A stretch of DNA of 55,790 nt from Curvibacter sp. (GTDB taxonomy: Bacteria; Pseudomonadota; Gammaproteobacteria; Burkholderiales; Burkholderiaceae_C). The stretch spans positions 1 to 55,790 of the forward strand of contig JAFAMV010000011.1 in the NCBI GenBank assembly GCA_019233055.1. Direction: 5' to 3'. The number at the start of each line of letters is the position of its first letter. Within the stretch, counting starts at the first letter, position 1. Below, one piece after another: positions 1-9,528 of this stretch. A program made the translations under genes and the position numbers. The notes under the pieces were generated by a model, which made no database searches, was not told the DNA's origin, and saw only the letters and a program-made list of their open reading frames with translations.

Positions 1-81
1 GTCGGCATTCATCGGGATTTCGATGACCACGTTGAAAGCATCGGGTGCATTCTTGCCAGGAGTGACTTTGTCGAGAGCCAT
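1..81 (-). CDS. ppa: inorganic pyrophosphatase, N-terminal 27 residues (partial)
   Basis: The reverse strand from position 81 to the window edge is an open frame of 27 codons starting ATG. It reads MALDKVTPGKNAPDAF and then NVVIEIPMNAD, the conserved N-terminus of family I soluble inorganic pyrophosphatases of Burkholderiales. The enzyme hydrolyses cytoplasmic pyrophosphate to phosphate with Mg2+. The catalytic part lies outside the window. The gene is divergent from the membrane pyrophosphatase hppA, so two unrelated PPi-consuming enzymes sit back to back with about 240 bp between their starts. Identification rests only on this N-terminal motif. Confidence 0.85.
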   Translation of the reverse strand, partial: MALDKVTPGKNAPDAFNVVIEIPMNAD

Positions 82-321
82 GTTGATTTTGATGTCGGTT
101 GAGAAGTTTTCTGCGGGATCAGGCTGTTCCCAGCCGGATTAGCTCAGATTTTACTTTCGTGAGCCTTGCTTGATGCGGTGCAGCAGTGCAAACAGGCGAT
201 CCATCGTATATTGCGTGCGTTGGCCAATCGCTGCCCCTTCGGCGCCGCGAGGAAGCAACGCAGCGGAGACACGGCCGGTGCGTTGTGTCTCTTCCAAGCG
301 TATTCACCGAGGAGAAACAGT

Positions 322-2379
<2,058 letters not shown>

Positions 2380-2522
2380 GGCGGCCGGTCACGGCCATCG
2401 GCCTGCGGAACCAGCCGCAGGCAGGGCCAGCCCTGGCGCAGCAGGTGATTTGAAGCAGAGAGGGGTCCTGACCGCCCGCCCATGGCACACTTTGGCTCCA
2501 TTCGGGCACATCGACACTGTCA

Positions 2523-3101
2523 ATGCAAGGACTCCGCAAGACTTCCCTCCCCCTGCTCGCCAGCCTGCTGATCGGCTGGTCCGCGGGCCCGGCCCGGGCC
2601 CAGACGCCGCCTCTGGACGAAAGTGATGTCCATGTGGTCCGCGCAGGAGACGCCTTCACCGTCGATGTGGAAATGCACCCGCCGGTCCCGCCGCGTCAGG
2701 CCTGGGCGGTGCTGACCGACTTCGAGCACATGGCCCGCTTTGTCCCCAACCTGAGCGCCAGCGAAGTGCTGGAGCGCGACGGCAACCACCTGAAGATCAA
2801 GCAGACCGGGGCCGCGCACTACGCCGTGTTCTCCTTGAATTTCGATTCCATCCGCGAAGTCCAGCTCGACCCCTTCCGCCAGATCCTGGTGCACGGGATT
2901 GGCGGCAATGTGAAGAAGATGGAAAGCGCCACGGTGCTCGAACCCGAGTCAGGCGGCACCCATCTGCACTACCACGCCGAGGTGACACCCCAGACCCCGC
3001 TGCCGCCGCTGGTGGGACCCGCCGCCGTGCGCCAGCAGACCGCCGCCCAGTTCAACGCCATGATCGAAGAAATGCTTCGCAGACAGCAGGGCAGCAACTG
3101 A
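2523..3101 (+). CDS. secreted SRPBCC-family protein
   Basis: A 192-residue protein with a classical Sec signal peptide (hydrophobic LPLLASLLIGW, probable cleavage after Ala26 in PARA-QT). The mature part looks like an SRPBCC/START-like fold: PPVPPRQAWAVLTDFEHMARFVPNLSASEVLE resembles polyketide cyclase/Coq10-type ligand-binding proteins, and the C-terminal helix (FNAMIEEMLRRQ) is typical. Such domains bind hydrophobic ligands, but the ligand here is unknown and export to the periplasm is unusual for the superfamily. It ends 8 bp from the convergent Lrp-family gene. Function beyond the fold is not assignable. Confidence 0.75.
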   Translation: MQGLRKTSLPLLASLLIGWSAGPARAQTPPLDESDVHVVRAGDAFTVDVEMHPPVPPRQAWAVLTDFEHMARFVPNLSASEVLERDGNHLKIKQTGAAHYAVFSLNFDSIREVQLDPFRQILVHGIGGNVKKMESATVLEPESGGTHLHYHAEVTPQTPLPPLVGPAAVRQQTAAQFNAMIEEMLRRQQGSN

Positions 3102-3108
3102 CGGGCTC

Positions 3109-3531
3109 TCAGATCTTGTAGGTCGACAGCAGGATGCTGGTTTCGGTGGCCACGATGCCGTCGATGCGGCGGATGGCATTGAGCACGCCGTCAAAGGCTT
3201 CCAAGGTGTCGGTGCTGAGTTCGGCGATCAGGTCCCAGCGCCCATTGGTGGTGTGCAGGGCCACCACATTGGGATGCCCGGCCAGGACCCGCCGCACCTC
3301 TTCTTCGCGGTTGCCACCGACCTCGACACTCATCATCGCCCGGATGCGAGGCCCTTCGGAATTCGGTTTGAGCCGGAGGGTGTAGCCCACGATGACCCCA
3401 TCGGCCTCCAGGCGGGCGATGCGGTTCTGCACCGTGGCACGGGCCACACGCAGCTTGCGGGCCAAGGCCACGACAGGCATGCGGGCGTTATGCCGCAACA
3501 GGCTCAAGAGTTCCCGGTCTGTGTCATCCAT
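3109..3531 (-). CDS. Lrp/AsnC-family transcriptional regulator
   Basis: A 140-residue protein with the two-domain Lrp/AsnC layout. An N-terminal winged helix-turn-helix (MDDTDRELLSLLRHNARMP to about residue 60, with RVARATVQNRIARLE as recognition helix) is followed by a RAM/AsnC ligand-binding domain (about 65-140). These regulators typically sense amino acids. It is divergent from ocd-ctlX-rocF with 150 bp between starts, so control of that arginine/ornithine operon, and of itself, is the natural inference. The start ATG at 3531 opens directly into the HTH and matches the family length. Confidence 0.9.
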   Translation of the reverse strand: MDDTDRELLSLLRHNARMPVVALARKLRVARATVQNRIARLEADGVIVGYTLRLKPNSEGPRIRAMMSVEVGGNREEEVRRVLAGHPNVVALHTTNGRWDLIAELSTDTLEAFDGVLNAIRRIDGIVATETSILLSTYKI

Positions 3532-3591
3532 CTGAGAATCTTACATTTCTTCCTGAATAAATAGCAAACTGCGCCATTGATTTTGCTTTTT

Positions 3592-3604
3592 GACCACTAT
3601 GGTC
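3592..3604. promoter_or_regulatory. candidate Lrp-type operator in the divergent lrp/ocd region
   Basis: GACCA-cta-TGGTC is a perfect inverted repeat with 5-bp arms in the AT-rich region between the divergent Lrp-family gene and ocd. Its position between the two starts suits a regulator site, but arms this short can occur by chance. Confidence 0.3.
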
Positions 3605-3681
3605 TATTCACTTTGGCAGCACGGGTCAGGACACTTCTTCCATGCCCGGATCCTTCAGGGCATGCAGCGAGAAAGACTCCC

Positions 3682-4731
3682 ATGACCAAATTCATCGACG
3701 TTCCCACCATGTCCGCACTGATCCAGGAGATCGGTGTCACCCGCTTCATCGGCGAACTGGCCGACGCCATCGAAGCCGACTTCATCCGCTGGCCGGAGTT
3801 CGACAAATCCCCCCGGGTCGCCAACCACTCGGCCATCGGCGTGATCGAACTCATGCCCGTCTCCGATGCGCACCGCTACGCCTTCAAGTATGTCAACGGC
3901 CATCCGCGCAACACCGCCCATGGGCTCTACACCGTCATGGCCTTCGGTGTGCTGGCCCAGGTCGACACGGGCTTTCCGGTCCTGCTGTCCGAACTCACCG
4001 TGGCCACGGCCCTGCGCACGGCGGCCACTTCATTGATGGCCGCGCGCGTCCTGGCCCGCCCCGGAGCGCAGCGCATGGCCCTGATCGGCAATGGCGCGCA
4101 AAGCGAGTTCCAGGCGCTGGCCTTCCACACCCACCTGGGCATCCGCGAGATCGCGCTCTACGACGTCGATCCACGGGCCACCGACAAACTGATCCGTAAC
4201 CTCGCGCCCTATCCCGACCTGCGCCTGGTCCGCTGCGAGTCGGCTGCGAAGGCCGTGCGCGGGGCCGATATCGTCACCACCATCACCGCCGACAAGACAT
4301 TGGCCACCATCATCACCCCCGACATGGTCGAACCCGGCATGCATTTCAATGCGGTGGGCGGCGACTGCCCCGGCAAGACCGAGCTCCATGCCGATGTGCT
4401 TCGCGCCGCACGGGTGTTCGTCGAATATGAGCCACAGACACGCATCGAAGGAGATATCCAGCAGCTCCCGGCCGACTTTCCGGTCGTCGACCTGTGGCGT
4501 GTGCTGCAGGGCAGCGTGGCTGGCCGCCAGCAGCCGGAGCAGGTGACCGTTTTCGATTCGGTCGGATTTGCGCTCGAGGACTATTCCACCCTGCGCTACG
4601 TGCTCAAGCAGGCTGAAGAGCGCCGACTGGGTGTCGAGGTCGAACTGGTGCCCGGCACGGACGACCCCAAGGATCTCTTCCGCCATACCTGCCCGGCACC
4701 CCTGCGTGCGCAGATCCGGCGTGTCGCCTGA
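3682..4731 (+). CDS. ocd: ornithine cyclodeaminase
   Basis: A 349-residue member of the ornithine cyclodeaminase/mu-crystallin family, which converts L-ornithine to L-proline and ammonia using tightly bound NAD+. The ATG at 3682 is chosen because it gives the family start (MTKFIDVPTMSALI); the frame extends upstream without similarity. Visible features are the Rossmann motif ALIGNGAQSEFQ around residue 136, the acidic loop after beta-2 (ALYDVDP), and NAVGGDCPGKTEL carrying the expected catalytic Asp. It is the first gene of an operon followed 10 nt later by ctlX and then rocF, so ornithine made by the arginase can be turned into proline. Likely regulated by the divergent Lrp-family protein. 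Confidence 0.95.
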   Translation: MTKFIDVPTMSALIQEIGVTRFIGELADAIEADFIRWPEFDKSPRVANHSAIGVIELMPVSDAHRYAFKYVNGHPRNTAHGLYTVMAFGVLAQVDTGFPVLLSELTVATALRTAATSLMAARVLARPGAQRMALIGNGAQSEFQALAFHTHLGIREIALYDVDPRATDKLIRNLAPYPDLRLVRCESAAKAVRGADIVTTITADKTLATIITPDMVEPGMHFNAVGGDCPGKTELHADVLRAARVFVEYEPQTRIEGDIQQLPADFPVVDLWRVLQGSVAGRQQPEQVTVFDSVGFALEDYSTLRYVLKQAEERRLGVEVELVPGTDDPKDLFRHTCPAPLRAQIRRVA

Positions 4732-4741
4732 GGCCCCGACG

Positions 4742-5680
4742 ATGCCCCGTGTCACACACCGATCCGTCCAGGCGCCAGGCGCCGTGGTCATGATCCGCCC
4801 CCACCGCTTCTGCCCCAACCCGCAGACCGCTGGCGACAACCATTTTCAAAGCGCTGCAACACCTGGGGCAGCACAAGCCGTGGCGGCCCAAGCCCGAGAC
4901 GAGGCCGGAGCGGCTGCCCGCCAGTTGCAGGCGCAAGGCGTACGGGTCCATCTGTTCGAAGACGAAGGAGAACATGACACGCCGGACTCGGTCTTTCCCA
5001 ACAACTGGTTCTCCACCCACGCCGGCGGGCATGTGGCGATTTACCCGATGTACTCGCCCAACCGACGCCGAGAGCGCCGCGCCGATGTCATCGAGCTGCT
5101 CAAGACCCACTACCGGGTCCAGGACGTCATCGACTATTCGGGTCTGGAGCAGGACCGGCTGTACCTCGAGGGGACGGGGGCCATGGTGCTCGACCACATC
5201 GAACGGGTCGCCTACACCGCCCGCTCCAACCGGGCCCATCCGGTGGCACTGGAACGGTTCAGCACCCATTTCAATTTCGAACCCATGGAATTCAGCACCG
5301 CCGACGAACAGGGCCGCCCGGTCTACCACACCAACGTCCTGATGTCGGTCGGAACCGAGTTTGCAATGGTCGGCTTCGATCTGTTCGATGACCCTGGCCG
5401 GGCGGACCAGGTGGCCCAGCGATTGCATCAGTCCGGGCGCGAGGTCATTGCACTGGACAAGACTCAAATCGCCCAATTTGCCGGCAACACACTGGAATTG
5501 TCCGGCGACAACGGTCGTCTGCTCGCCCTCTCCGAACGGGCCGCCGACAGCCTGCGTCCGCAACAGATCGCGGTGATCGAGCGCAGCGCCCGGCTGCTGC
5601 CGCTGCACATTCCGACCATCGAAATGGCGGGCGGCTCGGTGCGCTGCATGCTGGCGGGCATTCATCTGTCTCCACGCTGA
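4742..5680 (+). CDS. ctlX: citrulline utilization hydrolase CtlX (arginine-deiminase superfamily)
   Basis: A 312-residue member of the guanidine-modifying (arginine deiminase/DDAH-like) superfamily. The start at 4742 follows the ocd stop by 10 nt and gives the expected family length. Diagnostic segments are TPDSVFPNNWFSTH near residue 80-90 and the C-terminal GGSVRCMLAGIHL, whose Cys302 is in the position of the superfamily nucleophile. CtlX proteins are linked to citrulline breakdown, but the precise reaction is less settled than for ocd and rocF. Placement between ornithine cyclodeaminase and arginase indicates a combined arginine/citrulline-to-ornithine-to-proline route. Assignment is from the sequence pattern and neighbours. 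Confidence 0.88.
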   Translation: MPRVTHRSVQAPGAVVMIRPHRFCPNPQTAGDNHFQSAATPGAAQAVAAQARDEAGAAARQLQAQGVRVHLFEDEGEHDTPDSVFPNNWFSTHAGGHVAIYPMYSPNRRRERRADVIELLKTHYRVQDVIDYSGLEQDRLYLEGTGAMVLDHIERVAYTARSNRAHPVALERFSTHFNFEPMEFSTADEQGRPVYHTNVLMSVGTEFAMVGFDLFDDPGRADQVAQRLHQSGREVIALDKTQIAQFAGNTLELSGDNGRLLALSERAADSLRPQQIAVIERSARLLPLHIPTIEMAGGSVRCMLAGIHLSPR

Positions 5681-5756
5681 ACCGGGCTCGATGCACAGGC
5701 ACAATGCGGGATCCGGCGAAGACCACGGCCATCCGACCCAGACTGGGGGTGCAAGC

Positions 5757-6668
5757 ATGAAGACCATACAGATCATCGGCGCCCCGACCGACATCGGCGC
5801 CTCGATGCGAGGCAGCTCGATGGGACCCGAAGCCCTGCGCATTGCCCAACTGCAGGCTTCGCTGGAGCGCCAGGGCCTCCAGGTCTTGGACAGCGGCAAC
5901 CTCGCGGGACCGGCCAACCCCTGGCTTCCGCCTGAACAGGGCCTGCGCCACCTGGACCAGGCCGTGGCCTGGAACCGGCTGGTCCGCGACGCCGTGGGTG
6001 AGGCCTTGAAGCTGCAGCGCCTGCCCCTGCTCATGGGGGGAGATCATTGTCTGGCCATCGGGTCGATCAGTGCCGTGGCGAGCCACTGCGCCGACCGGGG
6101 CCGCAAACTGATCGTTCTCTGGCTGGACGCCCATGCAGATGCCAACACCAGCCGGACCACCCCCTCGGGCAATCTCCATGGCATGCCCGTGGCCTGCCTG
6201 CTGGGGCACGGACCGACAACGCTCGGGCGCATCGGCCCCGAGGACCGGCCTGCCCTCAGCCCACACATGCTTCGCCAGATCGGCATCCGCAGTGTGGATG
6301 CCGGCGAGCGTCGCCACCTCAAGGCCTTGAACCTCTGTGTCTACGACATGCGCCACATCGATGAGAACGGCATGCGCCTGACCATGGAGCAAGCGCTCAG
6401 AGACCTCGACGAAGACACCCACCTGCACGTCAGCTTCGACGTCGATTTTCTGGATCCCGCCATCGCGCCGGGCGTCGGCACGGCGGTGCGTGGAGGCCCC
6501 ACCTACCGCGAGACCCAGTTGTGCATGGAAATGATCGCCGACACGGGCCGCCTGGGTTCACTCGATGTCATGGAACTCAATCCTGCCTGCGATGTACGCA
6601 ACGGCACCGCCGAAGTCATGGTCGAATTCCTGGAGAGTCTGTTCGGCAAATCAACCTTGTTGCGTTGA
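5757..6668 (+). CDS. rocF: arginase
   Basis: A 303-residue ureohydrolase converting arginine to ornithine and urea at a binuclear Mn centre. The metal-ligand motifs are intact: GGDHC (Asp96-His97), DAHAD (Asp124, His126, Asp128) and SFDVDFLDP (Asp228, Asp230). The start ATG at 5757 gives the family N-terminus MKTIQIIGAPTDIGA. It is third in the ocd-ctlX-rocF operon, 76 nt after ctlX. Bacillus-type RocF is favoured over agmatinase because of the sequence NLHGMPVACLLG and the partner ornithine cyclodeaminase. Confidence 0.94.
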   Translation: MKTIQIIGAPTDIGASMRGSSMGPEALRIAQLQASLERQGLQVLDSGNLAGPANPWLPPEQGLRHLDQAVAWNRLVRDAVGEALKLQRLPLLMGGDHCLAIGSISAVASHCADRGRKLIVLWLDAHADANTSRTTPSGNLHGMPVACLLGHGPTTLGRIGPEDRPALSPHMLRQIGIRSVDAGERRHLKALNLCVYDMRHIDENGMRLTMEQALRDLDEDTHLHVSFDVDFLDPAIAPGVGTAVRGGPTYRETQLCMEMIADTGRLGSLDVMELNPACDVRNGTAEVMVEFLESLFGKSTLLR

Positions 6669-6759
6669 CCACGCCGTTGCCGCCGCCTGTGTGACAAAGT
6701 ACACAATCATCCATCTCCCAAAACGAGGAGAATCCGCGCACAGATTCTTGGGAGCAGGC

Positions 6760-7002
6760 ATGTGGACGGTGCTGGTACCAGGGGTGGAGCCCCTGCCTGA
6801 CGATGCAGAAATCATCAAGCTCATCAATGAGGCACGAAAGAGGAAGGCAAGGCGCCATCTTCCTTACCGGATGGCCATCAGGAACCTGCATGGGGTGATC
6901 TATCGAAAGGTCACGGCCATGGGCGCCGACCAGTTCTTCTTCCTGTCCGACCGACTGGACGATCTCGGCCTGGTGGGGACACCCATGCTCAGCCAGCGCT
7001 GA
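6760..7002 (+). CDS. hypothetical protein, 80 residues
   Basis: A short open frame with a good ribosome-binding site (GGGAGCAGG, 4-5 nt before ATG). The product starts MWTVLVPGVEPLPDDAEIIK, is rich in basic residues in the middle (NEARKRKARRHLPYR) and shows no membrane segment or domain I recognise. It follows rocF by 91 nt and could be cotranscribed, but nothing connects it to arginine metabolism. Coding status is plausible from the RBS, not proven. Confidence 0.5.
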   Translation: MWTVLVPGVEPLPDDAEIIKLINEARKRKARRHLPYRMAIRNLHGVIYRKVTAMGADQFFFLSDRLDDLGLVGTPMLSQR

Positions 7003-7137
7003 CAGCACACCTCGCCTTGCCCGGCCCCGTCGTCTGCGATCCATGCAGACCTTCATTGCAACCCTGAAAGACGCCAATCTCTAGATTGCCCCCCGCATTC
7101 AGCGCCTGATCCACCCGGAATGGTTCCGAAGTCAGGC

Positions 7138-7143
7138 TACAAT
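7138..7143 (+). promoter_or_regulatory. -10 element of the tRNA-Pro promoter
   Basis: TACAAT (5 of 6 to consensus) lies 11 nt before the first base of tRNA-Pro, as expected for a sigma-70 promoter with a very short leader. A matching -35 box is weak. Confidence 0.5.
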
Positions 7144-7153
7144 AGCGGCTTGT

Positions 7154-7230
7154 CGGAGCGTAGCGCAGTCTGGTAGCGCATCTGCTTTGGGAGCAGAGGG
7201 TCGCGAGTTCGAATCCCGCCGCTCCGACCA
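7154..7230 (+). tRNA. tRNA-Pro (anticodon TGG)
   Basis: A 77-nt cloverleaf. The 7-bp acceptor stem CGGAGCG pairs with CGCTCCG before the encoded CCA. The D-arm contains GTAGCGCAGTCTGGTAGCGC, the anticodon stem TCTGC/GCAGA encloses loop TTTGGGA with anticodon TGG, and the T-arm GAGTTCGAATCC is canonical. It is followed 10 nt later by a strong intrinsic terminator, so it is probably transcribed as a single-gene unit. Confidence 0.98.
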
Positions 7231-7240
7231 CCATCCATGC

Positions 7241-7275
7241 GGGTTCCAGCGGTTTTCGCTGGAACCCGTTTTTTC
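7241..7275 (+). terminator. intrinsic terminator of tRNA-Pro
   Basis: A perfect 11-bp stem (GGGTTCCAGCG at 7241-7251 with CGCTGGAACCC at 7257-7267) and a 5-nt loop, followed by GTTTTTTC. Confidence 0.93.
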
Positions 7276-7372
7276 TGAAGTTCACCCAGAACTTCTCAAA
7301 CGGCTGCCCCTGCCATCAGCTCACAGACCGTGGCAGGGCCCCTGCCCCTCAATCCATGGGCGAACCTCGGGT

Positions 7373-7846
7373 TCAATGACGATGGTCATCATCATGGCGA
7401 CGATGGTCTTCGTCATGGCGATAGTGCTCTTCTTCATGCCGGTAATGGTCCTCGCCGCGCAGATGCTCGTTGTGATGATCCCACCACGGCTCGCGGGGGT
7501 CGACGCGGACAAAATGCACCGGGCGGCCGCAGGCGTTGTAGCGGCCACAGTAACGTGCCCAGTCATGCGACTGTTCCACAGGCACATTGAGATACATGAT
7601 GGGCGCACCGATCACCGGCTGACCCACGATCACGGGCTGGGCATTGATCACCGGAGGCGGGGGATTGTTTCCGATGGAGATCTGTCCATAGACACCGGGA
7701 GCGAATGCGCCACCGGCAGTGAGGTTGATATAGGCCTGGGCATGGGCTGCACCACCTGCCATCAGGGCCAAGGCCACCAGAGGGGCGGCAAGTGCCCGGA
7801 CCTTGCGGGCGCCGGACGAGAGCAGACGAAATTGGGAATCAGGCAT
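7373..7846 (-). CDS. secreted protein with a histidine-rich C-terminal tail
   Basis: A 157-residue protein starting at 7846 with a strong AAGGAG ribosome-binding site 7 nt upstream. A Sec signal peptide (basic N-terminus, hydrophobic core ALAAPLVALALMAGG, cleavage near AHA-QA) is followed by a Pro/Val-rich stretch (IGNNPPPPVINAQPVIVGQP). A small central part has two cysteines (RYCGRYNACGRPVHFVRV). The last ~40 residues are dominated by His, Asp, Glu and Arg in repeats resembling HYRHEEEHYRHDED, which suggests divalent metal binding. No domain is recognised. It stands alone between tRNA-Pro and the antiporter gene, with palindromic sites upstream. Confidence 0.75.
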   Translation of the reverse strand: MPDSQFRLLSSGARKVRALAAPLVALALMAGGAAHAQAYINLTAGGAFAPGVYGQISIGNNPPPPVINAQPVIVGQPVIGAPIMYLNVPVEQSHDWARYCGRYNACGRPVHFVRVDPREPWWDHHNEHLRGEDHYRHEEEHYRHDEDHRRHDDDHRH

Positions 7847-7929
7847 TTGGATACTCCTTGTACTAACTGGCCTGTATATGTAACGCTCGACCCGCCTCGA
7901 CGATGGCTTCGGTGATGTAAAGATTGATT

Positions 7930-7960
7930 ACACAGTCACTGTGTTCGCAACATTGTGAAC
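7930..7960. promoter_or_regulatory. two overlapping inverted repeats, candidate operators
   Basis: ACACAGT-c-ACTGTGT (7930-7944) is a perfect 15-bp palindrome of the sort bound by TetR-family proteins. It abuts GTTCGCAA-ca-TTGTGAAC (7943-7960), which has 7 of 8 arm bases matching. Both lie 84-114 bp upstream of the His-rich secreted gene on the minus strand, where a TTGAAA and CACAAT pair spaced by 16 bp could be its promoter, with CACAAT inside the second palindrome. Confidence 0.5.
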
Positions 7961-8039
7961 ATCGTCACACGGATTTCAAGCGCCGCCGCCTGGCCAAGAA
8001 TTCATCGACGGCCATCCAGGAATGGCATCCGCAGCGCCA

Positions 8040-9287
8040 TCAGTCTGAACGTCGGCTTTCGTCATCAAGGCGACGGGCCCATGCGCAGTGCAGGCACAGC
8101 CAGCGGCGCAGGGGCTCGACGCCGTGGAAAAGAAACGGGTTCAAGGCAATCGAAAACAGGGCACCGGCCACCACCAGACTCTGCCCCTCCGCTGGCAGCA
8201 AGCCCAGGCTGCGCCCCAGGCCCACGAGAATGAAAGAGAACTCGCCGATCTGCGCGAGACTGGCCGCCAGGGTCAAGGCCAGCCCCAGTCGGTAGCGAAA
8301 ACCCAACATGAGGACCGCCGCCGCCAAGGTCTTGCCCAGCATGATCACCATCACGACGGCAAGCACCTGCAGCGGCCGGGTCAACAGCACCTGGGGGTCG
8401 AACAGCATGCCGACCGACATGAAAAACAGCACCGCAAATGCGTCGCGCAAAGGCAGCGATTCTTCAGCCGCACGATGACTGAATTCGGATTCGCGCATCA
8501 CCATGCCTGCAAAGAAGGCCCCCAGGGCGAAGGACACCCCGAACAGCGCGGCAGAAGCATAGGCGATGCTCAGCGCGCCTGCGACCACGCACAAGGTGAA
8601 CAGCTCACGCGACCCGGTTCTGTGGACCTGCAGCAGCAGCCACGGAAACAGACGGCGCCCCAAGACCATCATCACCAGCACAAACAGTCCGACCTGCAGC
8701 AGGGTCTTGCCCAGGGACATCCACAGCGACTGGCCGGCCAGGCCGGCATCCAGATGCCCCCCCAATGCGCCCGCCAGGGGCGGGAGCATGACCAACACCA
8801 GCACCATGGAAATGTCTTCCACCACCAACCAGCCGACCGCAGCCTGTCCGGCAAATGATTGCATCAGGCCGAGCGATTCCAAGGCGCGCAACAGCACCAC
8901 CGTGCTGGCCACCGACAAGGCCAATCCCAGCATCAGGGACGGTCCTGGTGCCCAACCCCAGGACCAGGCCAAACCCATGCCCAGCAGGGTCGCCACCGCC
9001 ATCTGCACCAAGGCGCCGGGCACAGCCACACGACGGACCGCCAACAGATCCTTGAACGAGAAATGCAGACCGACGCCAAACATCAAGAGCATGATGCCGA
9101 TCTCTGCCAGTTGCGAGGCGATCTCGGCATCGGCGACAAAGCCGGGGGTGAACGGCCCGCAGATCATTCCGGTGACCAGGTAGCCCACCAGCGCCGGCAG
9201 GCGCAGGCGGGTGGCGATGAAGCCGAGGATCAGCGAGAGTCCCAACCCGACGGCGATGGTGCTGATCAATGAAACGCTGTGCGGCAT
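8040..9287 (-). CDS. CPA2-family cation:proton antiporter, membrane domain only (KefB/YbaL-like)
   Basis: A 415-residue integral membrane protein with about twelve hydrophobic segments. It matches the Na+/H+-exchanger (CPA2) domain of KefB/YbaL: LRLPALVGYLVTGMICGPF, EIGIMLLMFGVGLHFSFKDL, GWLVVEDISMVLVLVML and GAFFAGMVMRESEFSHRAAE. The ATG at 9287 has AGGAGG upstream. Homologues of this type usually continue into a cytosolic TrkA-N/RCK nucleotide-binding domain. This protein stops shortly after the last helix (FHGVEPLRRWLCLH) and no RCK-like coding follows in any frame before the next gene, so it is a shortened form. It sits alone, upstream of phaCAB only in map order. Confidence 0.85.
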   Translation of the reverse strand: MPHSVSLISTIAVGLGLSLILGFIATRLRLPALVGYLVTGMICGPFTPGFVADAEIASQLAEIGIMLLMFGVGLHFSFKDLLAVRRVAVPGALVQMAVATLLGMGLAWSWGWAPGPSLMLGLALSVASTVVLLRALESLGLMQSFAGQAAVGWLVVEDISMVLVLVMLPPLAGALGGHLDAGLAGQSLWMSLGKTLLQVGLFVLVMMVLGRRLFPWLLLQVHRTGSRELFTLCVVAGALSIAYASAALFGVSFALGAFFAGMVMRESEFSHRAAEESLPLRDAFAVLFFMSVGMLFDPQVLLTRPLQVLAVVMVIMLGKTLAAAVLMLGFRYRLGLALTLAASLAQIGEFSFILVGLGRSLGLLPAEGQSLVVAGALFSIALNPFLFHGVEPLRRWLCLHCAWARRLDDESRRSD

Positions 9288-9482
9288 GGAATCGGGTCCT
9301 CCTGGTGGTTTTGGATGCAAGCCCTTCGACCATCGCCAGGGCCGCCATCCAGCAGGCTCCGGCTTCAGCCCACAGGAAAGACGCGTCGTCGACGTGTCAG
9401 CTTTGCAAGATGATGTATCCGCTTTGTGAATCAGACGATGCGCCACAGTTCCGCCGGTCAGGGCCATCGCATACGTGGAAGC

Positions 9483-9506
9483 AAAAAAAACCCCGCCGAG
9501 GCGGGG
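9483..9506 (-). terminator. intrinsic terminator of phaCAB
   Basis: On the minus strand GGGG-C-rich stem CCCCGC/GCGGGG with a short loop is followed by a run of eight T (A8 at 9483-9490 on plus). It lies just after the phaB stop codon. Confidence 0.92.
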
Positions 9507-9528
9507 TTCTGTTCAGTCTGCTGACAAA

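Noticed and set aside
2401..2425. Hairpin after hppA (CCTGCGG/CCGCAGG)
   Set aside because: No T-run follows, so it cannot be called a terminator.
7375..7440. Trinucleotide-like pattern rich in CAT/GAT, considered as a simple-sequence repeat
   Set aside because: It is explained by the His/Asp-rich codons of the secreted protein on the minus strand and is not a regular tandem repeat.
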